Positions 1 to 6,214 of a DNA stretch of 9,528 bases are shown here, one piece after another. The position numbers and the translations under genes were made by a program. Positions within the stretch are counted from its first letter, which is position 1. Every line of letters starts with the position of its first letter. This DNA comes from Clostridiales bacterium (GTDB lineage Bacteria > Bacillota > Clostridia > Christensenellales > Aristaeellaceae): the NCBI GenBank assembly GCA_012514225.1, contig JAAZAQ010000120.1:1-9528 (forward strand), given 5' to 3'. The notes under the pieces are model-generated. The model ran no database searches. It saw only the letters and a list, made by a program, of their open reading frames with translations, and was not told the DNA's origin.

Positions 1-587
1 AGCTGGTAGTCCGCCGGCACGGCGGCCGGGTCGGGGGTCACGGTGTTCGCCCCGGGCTGCAGGGTGCGCTGCTCGGAATAGAGCTCCTGGCCGTTCTGGT
101 CCAGGTAGCGGACGGTCACGGCCGCCGGCTCGGCCGGGGTCTCCGGCGGCAGGGGCTCGGGCGCGGACAGGCTCAGGTACACGCGGTACTCGGCCAGCGG
201 CTCCCCTTTTTGTCCCAGTCCCGTGACGGGGATGAACAGCTCGCCCGGCGTCTGCCCGCTGTCCTGCATGAAAAACTCGGCAATCGGCGTGCCCTGTGGC
301 AGGGTGAACCCGCCGGGGTACTGCGACAGCAGGTCCGTCACCGTCAGGGCGGCGTCCGGAGCCTGCTGCGCTTCCGGGGGCACGTAGAGCCAGAAGGCGT
401 TCTCAAATCCCGGGTAGGGAATCGGGGCCGCTTCGGCCGTCACGACGTTGTTGTCCGGCCCCGTATAGCTCATGGTCACGGACACGCCCTGGGGCGCCTG
501 CGCCAGGGCCGGCACCAGGCCCAGCAGCAGAAACGCCAGCGCGAGGGCCGCGCCGCGGCGGAATGCGTGTTGCAGGCTGTAGTTCAT
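1..587 (-). CDS. Secreted or surface protein of unknown function, N-terminal part (3' end beyond window)
   Basis: Reading leftwards from the ATG at 587-585 gives an open frame of 195 residues that runs off the window edge, so the C-terminus is missing. Residues 1-31 look like a signal peptide: a short basic start (R10, R11), a hydrophobic core at about 13-28, and an AQA signal-peptidase-I-like site ending at A31. Residues about 35-142 form an unrecognised, probably beta-rich module. A proline/glutamate-rich linker follows at about 142-155. A second module begins near 156 with VTVRYLDQNGQEL, which resembles the start of MucBP or Ig-like extracellular repeats; this is a resemblance only. The start is supported by a GAGGAGG site 10 nt upstream and a strong promoter at 630-658. 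The protein is probably exported and cell-surface associated. It is divergent from the NYN-led operon. I do not recognise a specific family. Confidence 0.8.
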   Translation of the reverse strand, partial: MNYSLQHAFRRGAALALAFLLLGLVPALAQAPQGVSVTMSYTGPDNNVVTAEAAPIPYPGFENAFWLYVPPEAQQAPDAALTVTDLLSQYPGGFTLPQGTPIAEFFMQDSGQTPGELFIPVTGLGQKGEPLAEYRVYLSLSAPEPLPPETPAEPAAVTVRYLDQNGQELYSEQRTLQPGANTVTPDPAAVPADYQ

Positions 588-597
588 AAATCCCTGG

Positions 598-604
598 CCT
601 CCTC
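598..604 (-). promoter_or_regulatory. Ribosome binding site of the secreted-protein gene
   Basis: The minus strand reads GAGGAGG here, 10 nt before the ATG at 587-585. It fixes the start of the leftward gene and confirms that this frame is translated. Confidence 0.8.
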
Positions 605-621
605 AGTCGCGCGCTCGGATG

Positions 622-641
622 TTGTTACAATTTTATTACAA
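622..641. promoter_or_regulatory. AT-rich repeat overlapping the -10 box, possible operator
   Basis: TTACAA occurs at 625-630 and again at 636-641, exactly 11 bp apart, about one helical turn. The block 622-630 (TTGTTACAA) is also a palindrome around a single central base. The repeats flank and touch the -10 box of the leftward promoter, in an otherwise GC-rich region. This placement would suit a repressor site. AT-richness is also expected at any promoter, so this remains a candidate only. Confidence 0.3.
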
Positions 642-658
642 GACCGGGCCGCTGTCAA
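630..658 (-). promoter_or_regulatory. Sigma-A-type promoter of the leftward secreted-protein gene
   Basis: On the minus strand the -35 box TTGACA (658-653) matches consensus exactly. A 17-nt spacer follows, then TAAAAT (635-630), which matches the -10 consensus at five of six positions. Transcription should begin near 623, leaving a leader of about 35 nt before the ATG at 587. This is the clearest promoter in the window and suggests strong housekeeping-type expression unless repressed. Confidence 0.8.
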
Positions 659-731
659 TCGCCCGGCGCCCTCGCGCGGGCACGCATACAACGCGCGCCG
701 GGCGCCGTTTCTTCCCCTGCGCCTTGCGATA

Positions 732-740
732 TGCTATACT
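732..740 (+). promoter_or_regulatory. Extended -10 promoter for the rightward operon
   Basis: TGCTATACT carries the extended -10 TGn motif and a -10 box (TATACT) matching consensus at five of six positions. The -35 region at the right distance (712-717, TTCCCC) is poor, as is common for extended -10 promoters. Transcription should start near 747, about 50 nt before the TTG start of the NYN gene. No other convincing plus-strand promoter was seen before the terminator at 9019. Confidence 0.6.
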
Positions 741-752
741 TGCGCACAGCCC

Positions 753-779
753 GGCCTGTCCGGAGCACAGCGGCAGGCC
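753..779 (+). promoter_or_regulatory. Leader hairpin just upstream of the NYN-gene ribosome binding site
   Basis: GGCCTG (753-758) pairs with CAGGCC (774-779). After a bulged T at 759, CCG (760-762) pairs with CGG (771-773), closing an 8-nt loop (763-770). This gives a nine-pair stem with one bulge. It ends 4 nt before the AAAAGGAG site and begins only a few nucleotides after the predicted transcription start. It has no following T-run, so it is not a terminator. It may stabilise the 5' end or control translation. Confidence 0.5.
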
Positions 780-782
780 CGC

Positions 783-790
783 AAAAGGAG
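783..790 (+). promoter_or_regulatory. Ribosome binding site selecting the TTG start at 799
   Basis: AAAAGGAG lies 8 nt before TTG at 799-801. The open frame extends upstream to an ATG at 619, but that codon lies upstream of the promoter, and the extra 60 residues would be read from promoter and leader DNA. The TTG is therefore the better start. Confidence 0.8.
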
Positions 791-798
791 TTAACAAT

Positions 799-1791
799 TT
801 GAGCACTTCGCGATTCGCGGTTTTCGTCGACCTGGAAAACGCAGGCGGCAAGGCTGAAACGCTGAACAACATCCTGGAGAAGGTCAAAATCAGGGGCGAC
901 ATCCTGATGGGCAAGGTCTACGGCTACACCGAGAAATTCGGCGGGCTGAAGGAACTGCTCCTCTCCAACACCTTCACCGTCGTCCCCTCCCTGCGCTACG
1001 GGGTGGCGCAAAAGAACAACGCCGACATCCTCCTGGTGCTCGACGCCATGGAGGTGGCCTACACCAACGACCTCATCGACAGCTTCTGCATCGTCTCCGG
1101 GGACAGCGACTACACCCCCCTGGTGGGCAAGCTCAAATCCATGGGCAAGTTCGTGCTTGGCATCTCGCGCTCCGAGGTGGCCAGCACCATTTTCATCAAC
1201 GCCTGCAACGAGTTCCAGTTCCTGGAGTCGGTCACCGCCGTGCGCCGCGCGCCCAAGCCCGGCAAGAAGGCCGACAATGGCTCGGGGGACGAGGCGGAGC
1301 TGCTCAAGCAGATCGAGAGCATCCTGGACGACCACAACGACGACGAGGTGTTCGCCAGCGAGCTCAAGGGCATCCTGCTGCGCCTGCGCCCGGATTTCAA
1401 CGAGCGCAACTACGGCGCGAGTACCTTCTACAAGCTGCTGACCAAGCTGTCCCAGCAGTACGGCGTCATCAAGGTGCGCTCGGACAACTACAACGTCATG
1501 GTCTCCCTGGCGGCGGAGGAAGGCGGCGCGGACAGCAAGCCGGGCAACCAGCTCAACCAGGACAACTGGGTGGACGCCTTCCGCGAGCAGCTGAAGCACT
1601 ACAAGGACGACGGCTTCGAGCGCATCAACCCCAGCATCCTCAAGGCCGACATCCAGAGCCTCTACCCCGACTTCCAGGAGAAAACCGTCGGCTTCAAGCG
1701 CTTCTCGGACCTGCTCAAGGCGCTGGAGAAGGAAAAGGTGCTGGCCCTGGAAATGGACCAGCAGCGCAACATGCTCATCAAGATGCTGTAA
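799..1791 (+). CDS. NYN (PIN-like) domain protein with two OST-HTH/LOTUS modules, putative ribonuclease
   Basis: The product is 330 residues from a TTG start. Residues 5-145 are an NYN/LabA-like domain of the PIN nuclease fold. The acidic positions expected for metal binding are visible: D11 in FVDLEN, D76 and D82 in NNADILLVLDAM, and D102/D104 in SGDSDY. Two winged-helix OST-HTH (LOTUS) modules follow at about 165-237 and 256-328. They share the pattern of a helical stretch, then F.ERNYG..TFYKLL or FQEKTVGFKRFSDLL, then a strand ending in VMV or MLI. A basic linker (about 149-158) joins nuclease and first LOTUS module. NYN proteins are known or predicted endoribonucleases, and LOTUS domains bind RNA or protein partners; activity on RNA is inferred here. 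It is first in the operon, and its stop codon abuts the glycosyltransferase RBS. No signal peptide or membrane segment, so cytosolic. Confidence 0.92.
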   Translation: MSTSRFAVFVDLENAGGKAETLNNILEKVKIRGDILMGKVYGYTEKFGGLKELLLSNTFTVVPSLRYGVAQKNNADILLVLDAMEVAYTNDLIDSFCIVSGDSDYTPLVGKLKSMGKFVLGISRSEVASTIFINACNEFQFLESVTAVRRAPKPGKKADNGSGDEAELLKQIESILDDHNDDEVFASELKGILLRLRPDFNERNYGASTFYKLLTKLSQQYGVIKVRSDNYNVMVSLAAEEGGADSKPGNQLNQDNWVDAFREQLKHYKDDGFERINPSILKADIQSLYPDFQEKTVGFKRFSDLLKALEKEKVLALEMDQQRNMLIKML

Positions 1792-1800
1792 GGAGGGCGT

Positions 1801-2769
1801 ATGCGGCCCGTGTTTTCCGTCGTCGTCCCCTGCTATAACGAGGAGGACTGCATCCTCGCCACCCACGGCCGCCTCACCGCGGTCATGGCGGGCATGGGCG
1901 AGCCCTACGAGCTGCTCTTCGTCAACGACGGCAGCCGCGACGCCACGCCCCAGATGCTCGATGAGCTGTCCGCCCGGGACCCGATGGTGAAGGTCGTCCA
2001 CTTCGCCCGCAACGCCGGCCACCAGGCTGCGGTGTCCGCGGGGATGGACTACGCGTCCGGCGAGGCGGTCGTCATCATCGATGCCGACCTGCAGGACCCG
2101 CCCGAGGTCATCCCGGAGATGGCGCGGCTGTGGCGGGAAGGCGCCCAGGTGGTGTACGGCAAGCGGAAAAGCCGCGCGGGCGAGGGCTTGCTGAAGAAGT
2201 GGACCGCCAAATGGTTTTACCGGCTGCTCAGGAAGCTGGCCGGCGACGCCTTCCCCGAGGATACGGGCGATTTCCGTCTGGCGGACCGCAAGGTCGTGGA
2301 CGTCGTGAAGGCGATGCCGGAACACGCCCGCTACCTGCGCGGGATGTTCGCCTGGGCGGGCTTTCAGCAGGTGCCCCTGGAATACGACCGCGAGGCGCGC
2401 TTCGCGGGGGAGACCCACTACCCGTTGAAGAAAATGTTGCGCCTGGCGGCCAACGGCGTCATGAGCTTTTCCGAGAAGCCGCTGCACCTCGCGCTGTGGC
2501 TGGGGCTTTTGTGGCTGCTGGCGGGCGGCGTGACGCTGCTGATTCTGCTGGTGTCCGAACTGATGGGCTGGGGCACGATGCGCCTGGGGCTGCCGGTCCT
2601 CGTCTGTCTGGCCGCGGGCAGTATACTGCTTGCCATCTGGATCGTGGGCGCCTATCTGGCCCGGGTCTACGAGGAAGTCAAGGGGCGGCCGCTGTACGTG
2701 GTGGCCGCCACCCGCGGCTTTGAACCGAAGGAGACGCGGCTGCCGCCGGGCGCCCGCGTCCGGTCATGA
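1801..2769 (+). CDS. GtrB/DPM1-like family 2 glycosyltransferase with two C-terminal membrane segments
   Basis: The protein has 322 residues. An N-terminal GT-A domain begins VVVPCYNEED and contains FVNDGSRDAT (40-49) and the metal/nucleotide-sugar motif DADLQDPPE (94-102). DTGDFRL lies at 154-160. The acceptor-side motif reads RFAGETHYPLKKML (200-213). Two membrane segments follow at about 229-251 and 262-288, then a short basic tail. This is the layout of polyprenyl-phosphate glycosyltransferases (GtrB, ArnC, DPM1), which move a sugar from UDP- or GDP-sugar to undecaprenyl phosphate on the inner membrane face. The exact sugar cannot be read from sequence. GGAGGG directly follows the NYN stop codon and sits 3 nt before ATG 1801, so translation is probably coupled. 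At position 206 a His stands where relatives often have Lys. It may supply a lipid-linked sugar for surface polymer decoration. Confidence 0.93.
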   Translation: MRPVFSVVVPCYNEEDCILATHGRLTAVMAGMGEPYELLFVNDGSRDATPQMLDELSARDPMVKVVHFARNAGHQAAVSAGMDYASGEAVVIIDADLQDPPEVIPEMARLWREGAQVVYGKRKSRAGEGLLKKWTAKWFYRLLRKLAGDAFPEDTGDFRLADRKVVDVVKAMPEHARYLRGMFAWAGFQQVPLEYDREARFAGETHYPLKKMLRLAANGVMSFSEKPLHLALWLGLLWLLAGGVTLLILLVSELMGWGTMRLGLPVLVCLAAGSILLAIWIVGAYLARVYEEVKGRPLYVVAATRGFEPKETRLPPGARVRS

Positions 2770-2772
2770 AAG

Positions 2773-2791
2773 GGCGGGAGGCGTTCCCGCC
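2773..2791 (+). repeat. Hairpin in the glycosyltransferase-ferritin gap
   Basis: GGCGGGA (2773-2779) pairs perfectly with TCCCGCC (2785-2791) around a GGCGT loop. It occupies most of the 40-nt gap and ends about 8 nt before the AAGGAGGGG ribosome binding site of the ferritin-like gene. There is no following T-run, so it is unlikely to be a terminator. It could stabilise the transcript or adjust the ratio of upstream to downstream products. Confidence 0.45.
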
Positions 2792-2809
2792 GTTATCAAG
2801 GAGGGGCAT

Positions 2810-3283
2810 ATGGGCGACGGGCTGCGCCTGAGCGCCGCGGAGGCGCTGTATCTCGCCGCTGGGATGGAGAAGCGGGCGATTTCGCTGTACGAGCGTGCCC
2901 TGCTGGTTTTCGGCCCCGTCGCCGGGGACGTCATCCGGGCGCTTTTGGCGGACGAGCGCGAGCACCTGGCGGGCTTCCTCTCGCTGCTGGAGGAGCGGCC
3001 CGACCGGGAGCGTGCGGCGCTGCTGGACGCGAAGGCCGGGGACCTGCTGTTTGAAGGCGGGCTGATGGGCGCGGTGCGCGAGGGGGCCTTCGACTCGCCC
3101 CTGTCCCTGCTGCGCTACGCCGCGGACGAGGAGGAGCGCGCCGCGGAGCGCTATGGCGAATTCGCCGCGTCGGCGACGGGCGGGGCACGGGAAGCCTTCC
3201 TGCGGATCCAGCGCCAGGAGCGGGAGCACCTCAAGGCCCTTCTGGCGCGCGCCGAAGCGCTGTCGGAGGGCGGGAATGGCTGA
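2810..3283 (+). CDS. Ferritin-like (rubrerythrin-type) di-iron protein
   Basis: The product is 157 residues. ATG 2810 was chosen because AAGGAGGGG lies just upstream and the four-helix pattern starts directly after it; the frame is open further upstream but overlaps the glycosyltransferase gene. Predicted helices carry a ferritin-like ligand set: E20 (helix 1), E49-x-x-H52 in DEREH, E107/E108/E109 in the third helix, and E137-x-x-H140 in QEREH. This repeated E...ExxH layout is typical of the rubrerythrin/COG1633 group. No CxxC pairs are present, so the C-terminal rubredoxin domain of classical rubrerythrin is absent. Likely roles are iron binding or peroxide and oxygen stress protection in the cytosol, but the substrate is inferred only. 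Its last 8 nt overlap potA, implying translational coupling with the polyamine transporter. Confidence 0.85.
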   Translation: MGDGLRLSAAEALYLAAGMEKRAISLYERALLVFGPVAGDVIRALLADEREHLAGFLSLLEERPDRERAALLDAKAGDLLFEGGLMGAVREGAFDSPLSLLRYAADEEERAAERYGEFAASATGGAREAFLRIQRQEREHLKALLARAEALSEGGNG

Positions 3284-4373
3284 ACGCCCCGTCCTGCTGT
3301 CCCTGCGGGGCCTGCATAAGTCCTTTGACACCCAGGAGGCCTTGAACGGCCTGGACCTGGACGTCTATCAGGGCGAGTTCCTCACCCTGCTGGGGCCCTC
3401 CGGCTGCGGCAAGACGACCACGCTGCGCATCATCGCGGGGCTGGAGCAGCCCACCTCCGGCCGGGTGCTGCTGGACGGGCAGGACATCACCGCCCTGGCG
3501 CCCGAGAAGCGCGCGGTGAACACGGTGTTCCAGAACTACGCCCTTTTCCCGCACATGAACGTCGCGCGCAACGTCGCCTACGGGCTGCGCATGCGCGGCG
3601 CGCCGAAATCCGAAATCAGCGCCCGGGTCGATGAAATGCTGGAGCTGGTGCAGCTGACCGGCTACGAAAAGCGCATGCCCGGCCAGCTGTCCGGCGGCCA
3701 GCGCCAGCGGGTGGCCATCGCGCGCTCCCTCATCCTCTCCCCCCGCCTGCTGCTGCTGGACGAGCCCCTGGGCGCCCTGGACCTCCAGCTGCGCCGCCAG
3801 ATGCAGCAGGAGCTCAAGCGCATGCAGCAGAAGCTGGGCATCACCTTCATCTATATCACCCATGACCAGGAAGAGGCCATGTCCATGTCCGACCGCATCG
3901 CCCTGATGCGGCTGGGCCGCTTCGTCCAGATTGACGCGCCCCGGGACCTTTACGAGCGCCCGCAGACCGCCTTCGCCGCCAGCTTCATCGGGGAAACCAA
4001 CCTGATTTCCGGCCGGGCGGAAGCCGTCAAGGAGGGCGAGGTGCTCCTGCAGGTCGCGGGTTTCAGCCTGCCCTGCGTGTCCCGCGACTGGATTGTGCCG
4101 GGGGAGGCGCTGCTGCTGTGCGTGCGCGCGGAGCGGCTGCACCTGTCCCATGAGCCGGTGCCCGCCCCCTGCCGCGTGGCGGGCGAAATCGTCGAAAGCC
4201 ACTACGCCGGCGGCGAGCGCACCACCGTGGTCCGCCTGCCGGACGGCCAGGTGCTGCGCGCCCGGCATACCACCGAGGGCGAGTCCGAGCCCCTGCCCGG
4301 CTCCCGCGTGTACTGCTGGTGGCACCCGGATTCCGGCGTGCTGGTGCGCGACGACCGGGAGGAGACCCCGTGA
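3276..4373 (+). CDS. potA: Spermidine/putrescine ABC transporter ATP-binding protein PotA
   Basis: The protein has 365 residues. The start is ATG 3276, preceded 5 nt upstream by GGAGGG (3265-3270), inside the end of the ferritin-like gene. The ABC ATPase parts are complete: Walker A GPSGCGKT (40-47), Q-loop Q86, signature LSGGQ (138-142), Walker B LLLLDEP (158-164), a D-loop (GALD), and the switch histidine H196 in THDQEEAMSMSDR. A C-terminal TOBE-type regulatory region spans about 240-355 and includes SHYAGGERTTVV. PotA hydrolyses ATP on the cytosolic face to drive polyamine import through PotB and PotC. The assignment to the polyamine branch, rather than iron or sulfate, rests mainly on the neighbouring permeases, whose motifs are PotB/PotC-like. 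Its stop overlaps the GTG start of potB. Confidence 0.95.
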   Translation: MAERPVLLSLRGLHKSFDTQEALNGLDLDVYQGEFLTLLGPSGCGKTTTLRIIAGLEQPTSGRVLLDGQDITALAPEKRAVNTVFQNYALFPHMNVARNVAYGLRMRGAPKSEISARVDEMLELVQLTGYEKRMPGQLSGGQRQRVAIARSLILSPRLLLLDEPLGALDLQLRRQMQQELKRMQQKLGITFIYITHDQEEAMSMSDRIALMRLGRFVQIDAPRDLYERPQTAFAASFIGETNLISGRAEAVKEGEVLLQVAGFSLPCVSRDWIVPGEALLLCVRAERLHLSHEPVPAPCRVAGEIVESHYAGGERTTVVRLPDGQVLRARHTTEGESEPLPGSRVYCWWHPDSGVLVRDDREETP

Positions 4374-5233
4374 GGCGGCCGCGCGAGGGTTCCGGCCGGC
4401 GGCGCGAATTGATGGCCCTGCCCATGTCGCTGTACGCGGCGCTGTTCGTGGGCGTGAGCCTGCTGTACGTCATCGGCCTGTCCCTGTTCACCCGCGGGGA
4501 CGGCTTCGCCGCGCAGCCGCCCCTGACCATGGGCAACTACGGGCGCATCGCCAGCCCCCTCTACCTGCGCTCCCTCCTGCAAAGCCTGCGCCTGGCCTTC
4601 TGGACCGCGCTGCTGTGCCTCGGCATCGGCTACCCCTTTGCCTATTTCATGGCGAAGTCCCGCCCCCGGGCGCGCACCTGGATGATGATGCTGCTCATCG
4701 TGCCCTTCTGGACCAACGCGCTCATCCGCATCTACGGCTGGAAAATCCTGCTGTCCGCCTCCGGGCCCGTCAACGCCGCCCTGCAGTTCCTGGGGCTCGT
4801 CCAGCGCCCGCTCAAGCTGCTCTACACCGACGGCGCGGTGCTGGTGGGCATGGTCTACGCGATGATTCCCTTCATGGTGCTGCCGGTGTACTCCAACGTC
4901 GAGCGCATGGACTGGTCGATGGTCGAGGCCTCCCGGGACCTGGGCGCCTCGCCGCTGTCCGCCTTCCTCACCGTGACCGTGCCCATGACCCTGCCGGGCA
5001 TCCTGGCGGGCCTGGTGCTCACCTTCATCCCCTCCATCGGACTGTTTTTCCTCAGCGACCTGCTGGGCGGCTCCAACACCATGCTCTGGGGCAACATGGT
5101 GCACAACGAGCTGCTGAAAAGCCGCGACCTGCCCTTCGCCGCCGCGCTGAGCGTGGTGCTGCTGGCCCTGACCGGCCTGGTCATCCTGCTGTACCGCCGC
5201 GCGGGCGGAAAGACGGAGAACATGGTGTTTTAG
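4370..5233 (+). CDS. potB: Spermidine/putrescine ABC transporter permease PotB
   Basis: The product is 287 residues from a GTG start that overlaps the potA stop (GTGA, 4370-4373). GGGAGGAG (4357-4364) sits 5 nt upstream and decides the start; an ATG at 4412 is an alternative but has no comparable site. About six membrane segments are visible, at roughly 21-40, 72-95, 104-122, 153-173, 208-230 and 256-275. The motif PFWTNALIRIYGWKILLS (112-129) closely resembles PotB of other bacteria. The EAA loop that contacts the ATPase is at 186-209 (EASRDLGASPLSAF and following residues). The N-terminal 14 residues are strongly basic, as expected for a cytosolic end. PotB and PotC form the membrane channel for polyamine uptake. 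Confidence 0.94.
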   Translation: MRRPREGSGRRRELMALPMSLYAALFVGVSLLYVIGLSLFTRGDGFAAQPPLTMGNYGRIASPLYLRSLLQSLRLAFWTALLCLGIGYPFAYFMAKSRPRARTWMMMLLIVPFWTNALIRIYGWKILLSASGPVNAALQFLGLVQRPLKLLYTDGAVLVGMVYAMIPFMVLPVYSNVERMDWSMVEASRDLGASPLSAFLTVTVPMTLPGILAGLVLTFIPSIGLFFLSDLLGGSNTMLWGNMVHNELLKSRDLPFAAALSVVLLALTGLVILLYRRAGGKTENMVF

Positions 5234-5245
5234 GAGGGGGACGGA

Positions 5246-5320
5246 CGGGGATTCCATCCCCGGACCCCTGGCAAGGGACTTCGTCCCTTGACCCGGAAGA
5301 AGGGTCAGACCGGGGATTCC
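5246..5320 (+). repeat. Block of three hairpins and a direct repeat between potB and potC
   Basis: Three tandem perfect stems are visible. CGGGGAT (5246-5252) pairs with ATCCCCG (5256-5262) around TCC. CAAGGGAC (5272-5279) pairs with GTCCCTTG (5283-5290) around TTC. TGACCC (5289-5294) pairs with GGGTCA (5302-5307) around a 7-nt loop, competing slightly with the second. The decamer CGGGGATTCC occurs at 5246-5255 and again at 5311-5320, framing the block. No T-run follows any stem, so these are not good terminators. The structure resembles dispersed REP-like intergenic palindromes of GC-rich Clostridia; that link is from memory, not tested. The block accounts for most of the only long gap (135 nt) in the operon core. 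Confidence 0.6.
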
Positions 5321-5354
5321 TCCGTTGAGATCTGCATTGTCCAAGAAAGAAGGG

Positions 5355-5361
5355 AAGGAGG
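5355..5361 (+). promoter_or_regulatory. Ribosome binding site selecting the TTG start of potC
   Basis: AAGGAGG lies 7 nt before TTG 5369-5371. An earlier in-frame TTG at 5288 falls inside a hairpin arm and would add 27 residues with no transporter-like character, so it was rejected. Confidence 0.85.
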
Positions 5362-5368
5362 CCGGGAA

Positions 5369-6214
5369 TTGAAGAAGAACAGCCGCTGGGCGTCCCTGTA
5401 CATGGCGCTGGTGCTGCTGCTGCTCTACCTGCCCATCCTGGTGGTGGTGCTGTTTTCCTTCAACGCCAACCCCGGGCGGACGGCCAACTTCCAGTTCGAG
5501 GGCTTCTCCCTGCAGTGGTACGAGGATTTGTTTGACCCTGCCGCCGGCTACGGCGCCGCGCTGTCCTCGTCCCTGGTGCTGGCCTTCTGGTCGGTGCTGC
5601 TCTCCGCCGTCATCGGCACCCTGGGCGCCATCGGCCTGACCCGCCGCCGGGCGCGCAAGGGCCTGCTGGCCCGCGCGGGCGCATCCGCCCTCAGCGCGGG
5701 GGAGCACCTGGCGATGCTGCCCATCATGATTCCCGAAATCATCCTGGCCATCGCGCTGATGGCGCTGTTTTCCGCCATCCGCCTGCCTTTCGGCATGGTC
5801 ACCCTGGTGCTCTCCCACGTCGCCTTCTGCGTGCCCTACATCTACATCACCGTCAAGGGCCGGCTGGCCACCCTGGACCCCGCGCTGGAGGAAGCCGCGC
5901 GCGACCTGGGCGCCTCGCCGGCCAAGGTGCTATGGACCGTCACCCTGCCGCTGGCGGTGCCGGCCATCGTGTCCGGCTGCCTGCTGGCCTTCGCGATGTC
6001 CATGGACGATTTCGTCATCAGCTTCTTCGTCAACGGCCCGCAGACGACCACCCTGCCCCTGAAGGTCTATTCCTCCGTCAAGGTCGGCGTGCCCCCGCAC
6101 GTGAACGCCCTGTGCAGCGTGATGCTGGCCGCGGCCTTCCTGCTCGTCGCCCTGGGCCAGCTCGTTTCCTCCGGCAGCCTGCGCCGCCGCAGGCGCGCCC
6201 CGGTTTCAGGATGA
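5369..6214 (+). CDS. potC: Spermidine/putrescine ABC transporter permease PotC
   Basis: The protein has 281 residues from a TTG start. Membrane segments lie at about 9-31, 66-90, 115-137, 143-162, 195-218 and 248-266. The EAA loop is at 174-200 (EEAARDLGASPAKVLW and following residues). AMSMDDFVISFFVNGP (209-224) and the LPLKVYSSVKVGVPPHVNAL stretch (229-248) are close to PotC of other bacteria and separate it from PotB. An alanine-rich stretch around 96-113, between segments 2 and 3, seems longer than in E. coli PotC. The C-terminus has a run of arginines (272-276). It pairs with PotB to import polyamines. No gene for the substrate-binding protein PotD follows; the next gene, murG, overlaps the stop by ATGA. 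Confidence 0.93.
   Translation: MKKNSRWASLYMALVLLLLYLPILVVVLFSFNANPGRTANFQFEGFSLQWYEDLFDPAAGYGAALSSSLVLAFWSVLLSAVIGTLGAIGLTRRRARKGLLARAGASALSAGEHLAMLPIMIPEIILAIALMALFSAIRLPFGMVTLVLSHVAFCVPYIYITVKGRLATLDPALEEAARDLGASPAKVLWTVTLPLAVPAIVSGCLLAFAMSMDDFVISFFVNGPQTTTLPLKVYSSVKVGVPPHVNALCSVMLAAAFLLVALGQLVSSGSLRRRRRAPVSG

Noticed and set aside
210..794. A 194-residue plus-strand frame opposite the secreted-protein gene
   Set aside because: It is Arg/Gln-rich with no domain, runs through both promoters and the NYN ribosome binding site, and is antisense to a gene with a signal peptide, RBS and promoter.
655..2487. A 610-residue open frame on the minus strand opposite the NYN and glycosyltransferase genes
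   Set aside because: The plus-strand genes here have clear domain motifs and ribosome binding sites. The antisense frame is low-complexity (rich in Val, His, Leu, Gln), has no domain and also crosses the promoter; it is an effect of high GC at third positions.
5325..5353. TTGAGA at 5325-5330 as a possible internal promoter for potC
   Set aside because: No acceptable -10 box lies 16-18 nt downstream; the sequence there is purine-rich and leads into the ribosome binding site.
3231..5818. Long minus-strand open frames (3231-4325 and 4202-5818) opposite potA, potB and potC
   Set aside because: They are Gln/His/Gly-rich translations with no recognisable domain and lie wholly opposite well-supported transporter genes.
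3276..6214. PotABC as a ferric-iron importer, given the ferritin-like neighbour
   Set aside because: The PotB motif PFWTNALIRIYG and the PotC motif SMDDFVISFF with VKVGVPPHVNAL are those of polyamine permeases, not FbpB-type iron permeases, which are single long proteins.
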